Assembly: GCA_031549965.1 (NCBI GenBank)
Contig: JAVBPB010000032.1
Coordinates: forward strand, 1-64,000
Origin: JAVBPB01 sp031549965
GTDB taxonomy: Bacteria > Bacillota > Clostridia > Lachnospirales > Lachnospiraceae
Direction: 5' to 3'
DNA: 64,000 nucleotides
The position numbers and the translations under genes were made by a program. Numbering within the stretch: the stretch's first letter is position 1; each line of letters starts with the position of its first letter. This document shows positions 25,226-33,305 of this stretch, one piece after another. The notes under the pieces are model-generated. The model saw only the letters and a list, made by a program, of their open reading frames with translations, did not search any database and was not told the origin of the DNA.

Positions 25226-26290
25226 CTAATACATATAAAAATATTTTTCATTTAAAATTACTGAAGGATGATTTGGAGATATTTTTTTAGCTAATTCATG
25301 ATATCTAATTGCCTCTTCCTTATTATTAAGTAAGTCATAAATAACACTTAATTCTATAAAGGGTACAAAATCAAAATATTCTTTTCTAATAAATCCTATT
25401 GTATCTGGTATTTCACACTTACTTGCTATTAGATACCAATAAATCGCCATATTGTATTGTAATTTTTTCAAAATCAGACTTCCAATCCGACAGCATATTT
25501 CAGCTCTTGGAATATCATATTTAAATGAATAAAATAAAACATCTATAGCCCTTTCAATATCATCTTGTTGTTCATATAAATCAGCCAAATATAAGCAAGT
25601 ATTTATACCATCTTCTTTAAAACAATCACTCTTATTTAAAAATGTATTAAATTTTTCAATTGCCTCTTTTTTATATCCGTGATTATTTAATTCCGTTCCA
25701 TAATAATAAAGTGCTCTGGTTGTAAAATCATAGTCGTTTTTTTCAAGATTTCGATAAATATTTAAATTTCTTACAGAATATTTACCTTCTTTTTTTGAAT
25801 GATAAATTGATACATCCCATTTGATTAGGTTTCCTAAAACTTTTAGATGTTCATGTACACACTCATACCATAAGAATTTCCTTGCTCTCTTTACAATTCT
25901 TTCTCTAAAAAAATAAAAATTAGGTGTATTATCAACCGAAAATCCTGTAACATATTTTAAATAAATACAGTCTTCATTGCCAGTCATTAGTTTTAATTTT
26001 TCCTTAAGTTTCTCTTTATTTTCCCTGGTAATATAATCATCTGCATCTAACCACATAATATAATCACACGTTGCTTTTTCAAAGGAATAATTTCTTGCTT
26101 TAGAAAAATCGTTAATCCATTTAAAATTATATATTCTTGCATTATATTTTTTAGCTATCTCAATTGTCTTATCTATGGAACCTGTATCTACAATAATTAT
26201 TTCATTGACCACATCAAAAATGCTACTTAAGCATTTATCAAGATTTTTTTCTTCATTCTTAACAATCATACATAGACTTAATGTAAACAT
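25226..26290 (-). CDS. Family 2 glycosyltransferase with TPR-like C-terminus
   Basis: This 354-residue cytoplasmic enzyme has a GT-A fold N-terminal domain (LSLCMIVKNEEKNLDKCLSS, VDTGSIDKTIEIAKKY, DxD motif in MWLDADDYI) and a helical C-terminal half (about 180-350) with TPR-like repeats. Such proteins glycosylate peptides or cell-surface components. Its start at 26290 uses GAGGTGG as ribosome site. It lies just downstream of the collagen-like spore protein on the same strand, so sugar addition to that protein, as known for BclA-type glycoproteins, is a reasonable inference. Confidence 0.88.
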   Translation of the reverse strand: MFTLSLCMIVKNEEKNLDKCLSSIFDVVNEIIIVDTGSIDKTIEIAKKYNARIYNFKWINDFSKARNYSFEKATCDYIMWLDADDYITRENKEKLKEKLKLMTGNEDCIYLKYVTGFSVDNTPNFYFFRERIVKRARKFLWYECVHEHLKVLGNLIKWDVSIYHSKKEGKYSVRNLNIYRNLEKNDYDFTTRALYYYGTELNNHGYKKEAIEKFNTFLNKSDCFKEDGINTCLYLADLYEQQDDIERAIDVLFYSFKYDIPRAEICCRIGSLILKKLQYNMAIYWYLIASKCEIPDTIGFIRKEYFDFVPFIELSVIYDLLNNKEEAIRYHELAKKISPNHPSVILNEKYFYMY

Positions 26291-26297
26291 AAGATCC

Positions 26298-26333
26298 ACC
26301 TCATTAAGATGAGGTTTCCTAAAAGGAAACCTC
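26298..26333 (-). promoter_or_regulatory. Two mutually exclusive hairpins over the glycosyltransferase ribosome site
   Basis: Stem 1 pairs 26311-26320 with 26324-26333 (10 bp, perfect). Stem 2 pairs 26298-26304 with 26309-26315 (7 bp, perfect) and hides the GAGGTGG ribosome site of the glycosyltransferase. The two share bases 26311-26315, so only one can form at a time. This could be a translational switch or a processing point between the two genes. Confidence 0.45.
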
Positions 26334-26342
26334 TAAAGATAT

Positions 26343-27407
26343 TTATAATATTGCAATTCCACCGCTGGCATAACCAATAATTGTATTTTGAGTACAATCT
26401 TTACTTGCAGTTGCAAAAAATACAAACAGAAGCCTTGATTGAGCACATATTTCAATATCTAAGTTTGATACTATTCCTGTAAGAATAGTATCAGGGTAAA
26501 CGTTTCCTGTAAGGCATGGAGATAGTTCTACTAAAGTTCCATCAATTGCCCTAAAAATATTATTTGGTGTTTCTGATAAATATAATTGTGCATTTATGGT
26601 TATTTCATTATAACCTAACATCAATTCTGAAGCCAAACTAAAATAAGCAGTAACTGATTTAAGAATGCCATCTCTTGGCATTGAAAAGGCAAAATTTAAA
26701 AAGCTAGGACATGTGGTAGTAATATCAATTATTTCTTCTAAATTAGTGCATCCTGCCGTTGACGTACCAAATCCAATAAATGCAGGGATTCCAGCTTCTC
26801 CGCTTGCACTGGTCGTCACTCTGATAGGTGTGCCTGATGCATATGGTATTATAGTTTGTGTGTTTTCACCGGCTGGACCTACAGGGCCTTGTGCTCCTGT
26901 TGCTCCTCTTGGACCTGTCGCTCCCGTTGCTCCCCTTGGACCCGCTTCTCCGGTAGCTCCTCTTTGGCCTGTCGCTCCTCTTGGACCCGTTGCTCCTACT
27001 TCACCGGCTGGACCTGTTGGACCCATTATACCATTTAATCCATTTGCCCCAGTTGCTCCTGTTGCTCCTGTCGCTCCTGTGGCTCCAGTAGCCCCTGTTG
27101 CTCCTCTTACACCTTGAATACCATTACTTCCGGCTGGACCTGTTGCCCCTGTAAGACCTTGTAAACCACGTAACCCTTGTGCTCCCTGTGGGCCTCTGTT
27201 ACCTTGAGGACCCATTGGACCCATAGGACCTATTGCCCCTCTTTCACCAGCACATCCTCTTGGACCGGCTGGCCCTTGGCATCCCATTGGTCCTCTTGGA
27301 CCTACAGGACCTTGGCAACATTGAGAATATCTGCCTTCATTTCTATCTATTTCATTAAATTCATTATTCTCTTCATCATACCCACAGTTATTATTTCGTC
27401 TATTCAT
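26343..27407 (-). CDS. bclB: Collagen-like exosporium protein, BclB-type
   Basis: This 354-residue protein has a short Asn/Glu/Cys-containing head (1-32), a collagen region of about 48 Gly-X-Y triplets (33-178; a run of GAT triplets at 102-117) and a C-terminal globular domain (about 180-354) that begins IIPYASGTPI, has LNFAFSMPRDG, TPNNIF and RLLFVFFATAS, and ends GYASGGIAI. This matches the BclB/exosporium C-terminal domain (remembered as TIGR03721). It should form trimeric filaments on the spore surface. The start at 27407 is chosen because AAGGAG is 8 bases upstream; the ATG six bases earlier is too close. A sigma-K promoter lies upstream. Confidence 0.93.
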   Translation of the reverse strand: MNRRNNNCGYDEENNEFNEIDRNEGRYSQCCQGPVGPRGPMGCQGPAGPRGCAGERGAIGPMGPMGPQGNRGPQGAQGLRGLQGLTGATGPAGSNGIQGVRGATGATGATGATGATGATGANGLNGIMGPTGPAGEVGATGPRGATGQRGATGEAGPRGATGATGPRGATGAQGPVGPAGENTQTIIPYASGTPIRVTTSASGEAGIPAFIGFGTSTAGCTNLEEIIDITTTCPSFLNFAFSMPRDGILKSVTAYFSLASELMLGYNEITINAQLYLSETPNNIFRAIDGTLVELSPCLTGNVYPDTILTGIVSNLDIEICAQSRLLFVFFATASKDCTQNTIIGYASGGIAIL

Positions 27408-27453
27408 AAACATATCTCCTTAAAATAAATTCGCCAATATATCTAGACAATAG

Positions 27454-27481
27454 TATTATATGTGGACTGTTAATTGTTTGT
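27454..27481 (-). promoter_or_regulatory. Sigma-K-type promoter of the collagen-like gene
   Basis: On the minus strand AC (plus 27480-27481), 17 bases, then CATATAATA (plus 27454-27462) fits the mother-cell sigma-K consensus AC-N16/17-CATAnnnTA exactly. It lies about 47 bases before the ATG. Confidence 0.65.
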
Positions 27482-27640
27482 GATTTAAAAACAGTATTTT
27501 TTTACATATATAAAAGGATAGTTGTATTTATGAAACGCTAGACATATTAAATTATTTTTGATAATATTATTATATTAAATTTTAAAAAACAAATCCCATA
27601 TAATACACATTAACTTATATAAACTAAAAAGGAGAAAAAA

Positions 27641-27817
27641 ATGAATCTACCTAGTGATCCCATAATTTTATTAAGTTATATAAACACACAGTTAAGAGAC
27701 TTTTATTCATCACTTGATGAATTTTGCAAAGTCTCAAACAATAATAAAAAATACATTGAAGAAAAATTAAATAAAATAGATTATTTTTATAATGAAAATG
27801 CAAATCAATTCCAATAA
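27641..27817 (+). CDS. DUF4250-family small protein
   Basis: This 58-residue protein (MNLPSDPIILLSYINTQLRDF...) matches the remembered DUF4250 pattern: an MNLPxDPxxLLSxxNxxLRDxYxSLDE start, an IEEKLNKIDYFYNENANQF end, and the usual length near 57. Function is unknown; the shape resembles a small helical DNA-binding or adaptor protein. AAGGAGAAAAAA precedes the ATG. TATAAT at 27599-27604 may be the -10 of its promoter, with no good -35. It is monocistronic and ends before a shared terminator. Confidence 0.82.
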   Translation: MNLPSDPIILLSYINTQLRDFYSSLDEFCKVSNNNKKYIEEKLNKIDYFYNENANQFQ

Positions 27818-27857
27818 TCACAGTTCTTCATTGAAAGCCCAATCCATTCTGTATCTG

Positions 27858-27893
27858 AAAAAGTCCTTAATTTAACCAATCTAAGGACTTTTT
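27858..27893. terminator. Bidirectional terminator
   Basis: AAAAAGTCCTTA (27858-27869) and TAAGGACTTTTT (27882-27893) form a 12-bp stem with A and T runs on both ends, between convergent small genes ending at 27817 and 27916. Confidence 0.9.
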
Positions 27894-27915
27894 GCAAATA
27901 TATCTAAATTTAATC

Positions 27916-28110
27916 TTAATACATTTTATATTCAGAAAATGTATTAACAAAAGACTGCATTTCTTCTTTACTTCCAATTTGATGAGTATGCTCAATTATC
28001 CTATTCTTTTCATCTTGGGATAAAGAAGAAAAATAATTCATAGCCTCAACATTTTGTGCCAAAGCCATTCCAAGTCCCATTGGAATATCATTTCCATTAA
28101 CTAAATTCAT
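27916..28110 (-). CDS. Small conserved clostridial protein of unknown function
   Basis: This 64-residue protein starts MNLVNGNDIPMGLGMALAQNVEAMNYF and ends with a helical EEMQSFVNTFSEYK. The DIPMGLGMALAQN motif followed by SSLSQDEKNRIIEHTHQI is a pattern I remember from many Lachnospiraceae hypothetical proteins, with no assigned role. It is probably all-helical and cytoplasmic. GAGAGGTGG is a good ribosome site upstream. It stands alone with a terminator on its 3' side. Confidence 0.8.
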   Translation of the reverse strand: MNLVNGNDIPMGLGMALAQNVEAMNYFSSLSQDEKNRIIEHTHQIGSKEEMQSFVNTFSEYKMY

Positions 28111-28196
28111 TATAACACCACCTCTCCAAAACCAAATCTTTTTTAGTAATTATGTAATTATATTTTCCATTTGATATAAATTTATTCCCAAACTTA

Positions 28197-28232
28197 AAAT
28201 CCATCAGGAATTGAAAATATCCTGATGGATTC
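28197..28232 (-). terminator. Terminator of the chemoreceptor gene at 28236
   Basis: AATCCATCAGGA and TCCTGATGGATT form a 12-bp stem with TTTT following on the minus strand, directly after the chemoreceptor stop. Confidence 0.8.
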
Positions 28233-28235
28233 TAT

Positions 28236-30245
28236 TTAAATTTTAAACATTTGTGTAAGTTCTTTTAATGTTTTAACACCTTGCATTGTTTCTTCTAACT
28301 CTTTTTCAATTAATTTTGATTTGTCAGAAATACTTGAGGTCTTTTCAGCAATATTTACAGTGCCTTCTGCTCCTTCTGCTGCTGCTCTTTCAACTTCATC
28401 CATTGAAATTGACATTGTGCTTGTAGCATCCAGTAATATAGTAGCAGAATTTGAAAATTCTAATACCATTTCAGAAAACTTGTTAGCATCCTGACTATAC
28501 TTGTCCATATTGCCAAGCATACTTTTATAATCATCACTTATTTGTTCAGAAACAAACTGCATTAATTCCTTAGCACTGTTTGATAAATTTTCAACTGAAC
28601 GTATAACAATTTTTGTAGTATTTTGAATCTGATCTGCTGTTGATTTAGTATTTTCAGCTAATTCTCTGATTTCATCGGCTACTACAGCAAATCCTCTACC
28701 TGCTGTACCAGCTCTGGCTGCTTCAATATTTGCATTAAGTGCTAACATATTAGTTTGTCCTGTAATGCCGATAATTGCTTCAATTAATGAATTAATTTGA
28801 GTTACCGCTTTTGCTTCTTCAAGTGCTACCAGTAATTGTTCTTTACTTCTTATAATCATACTTTGAATTTCATCTTGTGACTTTAAGAAATTATTTCTGT
28901 AGCTAATTGCAACGGCATTAATTTCTTTTGCTTCATTTGCTTTTAAATTAGATTCCGTAGAAATATTTTTTGTAGTGTCATTAATACCGCCAGCAGTGCT
29001 TGTTAATAATGTCGTAGAAGCAAGTGTTTCTTCCATACATGCTGACAACTGCTCTGTAGTTGCAGAAACCTCATAAATATCTCCATTTACATCTTTAATA
29101 AAACTATTAACTTTATCTACAGCAATTTCAAGGGACGTAAATTTAATATCAATTTCCTCTAGTATATCTCTAAACTCTTTTTTAAGCTGGATTAATGAAT
29201 TAGATATAACACCTATTTCATCTTTCTTTTTTGTAAGCTTTAAGACTGTATTATCAACTTCAAAGCCTAAATCCTTATTACCTAATTTTACAATAAACTG
29301 ATTCAATATTTTAATTGGATTAGCAAACATATATCCTATTGAATATGCCATTACAGTTCCCACTATAATAAAAACAAGCCCTAGTACTATTGTAAATTTT
29401 ATTAAATTATACACTGAATCAAACATTTCGTCTTTAGGAATTGTTATTGCTATTGACCATGAGGTATTTTCAAGAGGTCTAAATACCATAAATTTTGATT
29501 CATTATCCATATAAAAATACCCTTTACCGGATTGTTTTTGCATCATTAATTCTGTAAGTTTTAAAAGTTGTTCATATTTTTTATTTCCAGCCAGTGCCTG
29601 TGGTATATTTTGTTCATTAATAACTAAGTCATAGTTTTTATGAGCGATTGTATAACCTTTTTCCGAAACAATATATGCTCCTCCATCTTTACCAAATGAA
29701 AGGCTTTCTACTATGTTCGTTAATAATCTTGCATCATATGTACCTGTTAAAACACCCATTGTTTGATTATTGGCATTCTTAATAGGAACTGCAAGTACAA
29801 AATCCACTGTTGCGTTTTCCTTATTAACAATAGGATCTGCTTCAAAGTTAATTCCTTCTAATGCATTTTTAAAATAATCCATATCTTTTAAATTTGCAGT
29901 AATACCATCTGAAGATCTTGAATTACCACCAATATCAATATATGTCATTCTTACAAAACCATTAAGCTCTACATATTTTTTAAGATATTCGCCCTTTTCT
30001 TCTAAAGATACATTCTGATCCTGAATCTTATTAGTTAAAGCTAAAGTATTTAGTAATACAAATCTGGATTCTAATTCAGCTTCAACAATATTACTTCCAC
30101 TTTTACCAAGCTCTGTCATCATATCAATGATTTTCTTTTCCATATCATTATACATTATTATGTTAAAAATCACAGAAAAAGCCACGCAAATAATAGTGAT
30201 TAAGCCTGTTGTAAATAATATTAGTCTTGTTTTAACACTTTTCAT
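28236..30245 (-). CDS. Methyl-accepting chemotaxis protein, dCache sensor
   Basis: This 669-residue chemoreceptor has TM1 (about 8-28), a dCache domain (about 35-275; strand FVLAVPIKNANNQTMGVLTGTY, pocket GGAYIVSEKGYTIAHKN), TM2 (about 280-305), HAMP and a signalling bundle with tip LALNANIEAARAGTAGRGFAVVADEIRELA. Like the receptor at 5728 it has an extra helical stretch after the tip (SDDYKSM...MDKYSQDAN). Ribosome site AAGGAGAAG upstream. The ligand is unknown. No CheW, CheA or flagellar gene lies in the window. Confidence 0.92.
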   Translation of the reverse strand: MKSVKTRLILFTTGLITIICVAFSVIFNIIMYNDMEKKIIDMMTELGKSGSNIVEAELESRFVLLNTLALTNKIQDQNVSLEEKGEYLKKYVELNGFVRMTYIDIGGNSRSSDGITANLKDMDYFKNALEGINFEADPIVNKENATVDFVLAVPIKNANNQTMGVLTGTYDARLLTNIVESLSFGKDGGAYIVSEKGYTIAHKNYDLVINEQNIPQALAGNKKYEQLLKLTELMMQKQSGKGYFYMDNESKFMVFRPLENTSWSIAITIPKDEMFDSVYNLIKFTIVLGLVFIIVGTVMAYSIGYMFANPIKILNQFIVKLGNKDLGFEVDNTVLKLTKKKDEIGVISNSLIQLKKEFRDILEEIDIKFTSLEIAVDKVNSFIKDVNGDIYEVSATTEQLSACMEETLASTTLLTSTAGGINDTTKNISTESNLKANEAKEINAVAISYRNNFLKSQDEIQSMIIRSKEQLLVALEEAKAVTQINSLIEAIIGITGQTNMLALNANIEAARAGTAGRGFAVVADEIRELAENTKSTADQIQNTTKIVIRSVENLSNSAKELMQFVSEQISDDYKSMLGNMDKYSQDANKFSEMVLEFSNSATILLDATSTMSISMDEVERAAAEGAEGTVNIAEKTSSISDKSKLIEKELEETMQGVKTLKELTQMFKI

Positions 30246-30426
30246 AATCTTCTCCTTACAGTTTAATTTAATTATAAAATAATATAATATGATTATATAA
30301 TTAAAGATTTAAATAGTCAATTCCTTTATATACCAAAACTCTAAGTATATTGCCATTTTTGTATTACATAGTAAAAGTGTATTTTGATAAGTTTATTAAG
30401 TATTAACAAAACTGTCACCTTCGATT

Positions 30427-30458
30427 CAAAAAAGATACCAATAAATTGGTATCTTTTT
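30427..30458 (-). terminator. Terminator of the chemoreceptor gene at 30467
   Basis: AAAAAGATACCAAT and ATTGGTATCTTTTT form a 14-bp stem with a two-base loop, directly after the stop at 30467; A/T runs on both strands. The tight loop means the true loop is slightly larger. Confidence 0.8.
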
Positions 30459-30466
30459 ATATAAAA

Positions 30467-31999
30467 TTATGATTCCAGTAATCCCTCAAGCTCCAATACC
30501 ATATTGTTAAGTGAATCAACCTGCTGAGTTAATGCCAAAATTTCCTCAATATTCCCTTGAACCATTTGAGCAATATTAGCAAAATCTGCATTTTCTCGTT
30601 CTATACTTTCTGCTATTATTTCATTCATAGATACTGTCATTTCAATTACTTTTTCCTGTGCATCTTGTAGAGAATCTACTGCATTTATAGCTAAGTCTGA
30701 CTTTTCTAAAAGTGATATCATGTTTCTGATTCCTTCAACAGTTGCTAATAGAACCCTGTTTTGATCTTTAATTTGGTTTGCATTTTCATTCATAAACTTT
30801 TCTACTTCAATTGCACCTTTTTTAATCTTCATAACAACACTGTCTATTGCTTCTAGGGAATTTTGTGTGTCATAAGCAAGTCTTCCTACTTCTTGTGCTA
30901 CAACGGCAAAACCTTTTCCTGCTGCACCCGCTCTGCTGGCTTCAATTGCTGCATTTAATGCCAAAAGATCAATTGATTCTGCAAGTTCACTTATTATGTC
31001 AAGGGTTTTTCCAATTTCTCCTGTGTCCTTAAGTAGTTTATCTGTTACCTGCATTGTGTTTTGAGTTGAATTCTCAACACGACCACTGATTGCAATAAGA
31101 TTGTTTAAAGCTTCACTGTTAGAATTGGATATGTTAACTAACTCTTTTGAAATATATCCAACTTCAGCTACTTTATCAACAACATCACTGCTGCTATTTT
31201 TTAGATCTAATAGATTAGTCTTACTTTGTATTGATTTATCTAACATAGCTTCGCTATTTTCTAAAAGATTTTCACTTATTGCTGACAATTCTTGTGTAGC
31301 AGCACTTTCATTCTGGCTTGTCATTAATAAAGCTTTACTAGCATCACTTAATTGTTTTGCTAAAATATTTACACTTTTAAGAACATTTTGAACTCGGGAA
31401 TTGTTTCTTTCAAGCTCATCTCTTTTGGCATCTACCAAAAACTTACCCGTAAATAATGTGATTAAATAAATACTTATAAATGATAACATTACGCCTACTG
31501 ATCTAATTACTAAATCAGGTATAAAAAGCTCATCATTAGCCGGTAATAAATTCTTACCATTAACTAACCAAGCTACTACTAATGATATTCCAAGTTCTCC
31601 AATATTAATTAATACCATTTTAGAGTCAAGGAAAAAGGCAGCTAATATCAAAAAGAAAAAGGCAAATCCCCAAAAATCTCTTGATGGAATTAGATATAAA
31701 ATAAAATTAAATTGTATTAAAAGTAACACTGTAATAAATATTTTTCCTATTTTTAACATTTTAGGGTCTAGTTTTCCGTCAACTTTTGCATTTCGTATTA
31801 AAATAAGTCCTATTATAACATATAAAACACACGTTGAAACAAATATTAATAAAGGAATCCATGAAACTGTTGGATAAAACCCTAAAACTTTCAAACCAGA
31901 ATATGTAATTCCTGCACATGTACATGCACCTGTTACTATAATAATAACCCAATTGTATACCATTGCCATATACTCATCAATTGCTGATAATTCTTTCAT
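30467..31999 (-). CDS. Chemoreceptor-like signalling protein with six-TM N-terminus
   Basis: This 510-residue protein has about six closely spaced TM segments in residues 15-190 instead of an extracellular sensor domain, and no clear HAMP. It then has a chemoreceptor signalling domain with tip LALNAAIEASRAGAAGKGFAVVAQEVGRLA. Such receptors sense in or at the membrane. The ribosome site (AGAAGG, about 10 bases from the ATG) is weak. It starts only 31 bases after the KAS III-like gene, so the two are probably co-transcribed. Confidence 0.88.
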   Translation of the reverse strand: MKELSAIDEYMAMVYNWVIIIVTGACTCAGITYSGLKVLGFYPTVSWIPLLIFVSTCVLYVIIGLILIRNAKVDGKLDPKMLKIGKIFITVLLLIQFNFILYLIPSRDFWGFAFFFLILAAFFLDSKMVLINIGELGISLVVAWLVNGKNLLPANDELFIPDLVIRSVGVMLSFISIYLITLFTGKFLVDAKRDELERNNSRVQNVLKSVNILAKQLSDASKALLMTSQNESAATQELSAISENLLENSEAMLDKSIQSKTNLLDLKNSSSDVVDKVAEVGYISKELVNISNSNSEALNNLIAISGRVENSTQNTMQVTDKLLKDTGEIGKTLDIISELAESIDLLALNAAIEASRAGAAGKGFAVVAQEVGRLAYDTQNSLEAIDSVVMKIKKGAIEVEKFMNENANQIKDQNRVLLATVEGIRNMISLLEKSDLAINAVDSLQDAQEKVIEMTVSMNEIIAESIERENADFANIAQMVQGNIEEILALTQQVDSLNNMVLELEGLLES

Positions 32000-32030
32000 A
32001 TTAGTATGCCTTCTTTCTAACTTTTATTTT

Positions 32031-33026
32031 TTAAAATTCATACAATATTACTGCTGTTGAATAACCTGCACCTACAGAACAAAACACTACTTTATTACCC
32101 TCGTTTGCTATTGTTTTCCACATTCTGTCAAGTACAAGAAACGGGCAGGTATTCCCAGTATATCCGTATTCTTTTCCAAGGAAAAAATATTTTTCTTCTC
32201 CCACAGATAATTTTCTTAATGTTTCCAGATTGTCAGGGTCAGATAATTGGGAAAATATATAATAATCTACGTCATTTGGTACAAGATTATTCTTATTTAA
32301 AGTTTTAGTAATTAATTCTACCCATCTATCAGAAATAAATCCCATATCAAATGGATTCCACTCTAACTTCTTTTGCATTGTACCAATATTCTCTGAAGTT
32401 ATTTTTGAATTTCCACACTTTGGTAATGTAACATGATGTTGATAACTGGCATCAACAAAAGTTTGTCCGTCTAATACACCTTTTTTGTCTTCTTGTAATA
32501 CTTTTTCTAAAATTACTGCTGCTGAAGCATCTGCAAAATTAGGGTATACCACTGTATCATCTGCTTTTGCAACTGAGCTAATATGAAAGCTTCCTACTAT
32601 CATTGCTTTATTTATTTCACTTTTTCCCTTCATATAGTTAGTAACCACATCCATTGCAGAAACCATGCCTGTACAGTTAGAATTAAAGTCAAATGATAAA
32701 ATAACATTATTCGCTTGTAACATATCAACTAATTTTAATGCATTTGAAGGTATTAGATACTCAGGTGTGTCTGATACAAACACTAGCATATCTAAATCCA
32801 TCCCCGATAGATTAAGCTTATCAAGTGCGTCCTTTGCAGCTTCAAAGCCCATTGATATTGAAGATTCATCTTCTGACGCTAAATATCTTTTCCTTCTTCC
32901 TAAATGGTTCATAAGACCTTCTGATTTTAAACCCATTTTGTCAAAATGCTCAACAAAATATTCATTGTATACTTTGTTTTTTGGCAGATACCTTCCTGTA
33001 CCTTTAATAATAATATTCTCTAACAT
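32031..33026 (-). CDS. KAS III-like (FabH family) protein with altered active site
   Basis: This 331-residue thiolase-fold protein resembles 3-oxoacyl-ACP synthase III. The nucleophile Cys118 sits in SFDFNSNCTGM as in FabH. The catalytic His of the usual HQAN motif is replaced: the aligned segment reads YYIFSQLSDPD, giving Ser259-Gln260. An Asn in GNTCP (Asn292) is present at the third site. FabH needs His and Asn to decarboxylate malonyl-ACP, so condensation is doubtful; acyl transfer or hydrolysis on the Cys is more likely, as in other divergent KAS III relatives. No fatty acid genes are nearby. AGGAGGTTTT precedes the ATG. A chemoreceptor gene follows after 31 bases. Confidence 0.82.
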   Translation of the reverse strand: MLENIIIKGTGRYLPKNKVYNEYFVEHFDKMGLKSEGLMNHLGRRKRYLASEDESSISMGFEAAKDALDKLNLSGMDLDMLVFVSDTPEYLIPSNALKLVDMLQANNVILSFDFNSNCTGMVSAMDVVTNYMKGKSEINKAMIVGSFHISSVAKADDTVVYPNFADASAAVILEKVLQEDKKGVLDGQTFVDASYQHHVTLPKCGNSKITSENIGTMQKKLEWNPFDMGFISDRWVELITKTLNKNNLVPNDVDYYIFSQLSDPDNLETLRKLSVGEEKYFFLGKEYGYTGNTCPFLVLDRMWKTIANEGNKVVFCSVGAGYSTAVILYEF

Positions 33027-33209
33027 AATAAAACCTCCTATTAATTTTTTATAACTCCTTTCTATATCTAAAACGATTAAAGCTTTACAAAATTACACAA
33101 ATTTTAGATATTTTTTATTTTTTTTACAATGTACTAAAAATATTTTACCATAAATTTTCCAATAATTCAATTGCAATTTGCAACAAGAAACAATTTTTCT
33201 TTTTATTCC

Positions 33210-33234
33210 GCTTTAAAGTGCAACGCTTTAAAGT
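33210..33234 (+). promoter_or_regulatory. Tandem GCTTTAAAGT operator-like repeats upstream of aroF
   Basis: GCTTTAAAGT occurs at 33210-33219 and 33225-33234, 15 bases apart. Each contains the 8-bp palindrome CTTTAAAG. They end 9 bases before the -35 box of the aroF promoter, a place typical for activator or repressor sites. The regulator is unknown. Confidence 0.5.
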
Positions 33235-33243
33235 ATTGTAGTA

Positions 33244-33272
33244 TTGACATTTTTATTATATTATTGTACAAT
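33244..33272 (+). promoter_or_regulatory. Sigma-A promoter of the aroF-tyrA-aroA operon
   Basis: TTGACA (33244-33249) and TACAAT (33267-33272) with exactly 17 bases between; the ATG follows 33 bases later. This is close to consensus. No T-box or trp-type attenuator fits in the short leader. Confidence 0.85.
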
Positions 33273-33305
33273 ATAAAAAGTTAAAATAGATTGGAGAATA
33301 AAAAT

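Noticed and set aside
26665..27117. Plus-strand open frame rich in Pro, Ala and Val opposite the collagen-like gene
   Set aside because: It is the complement of the Gly-X-Y codons; repetitive composition keeps the frame open, and there is no ribosome site or promoter.
33027..33305. Possible T-box or attenuator upstream of the aro operon
   Set aside because: The strong promoter lies only about 33 bases before the ATG, leaving no room for a T-box or leader peptide.
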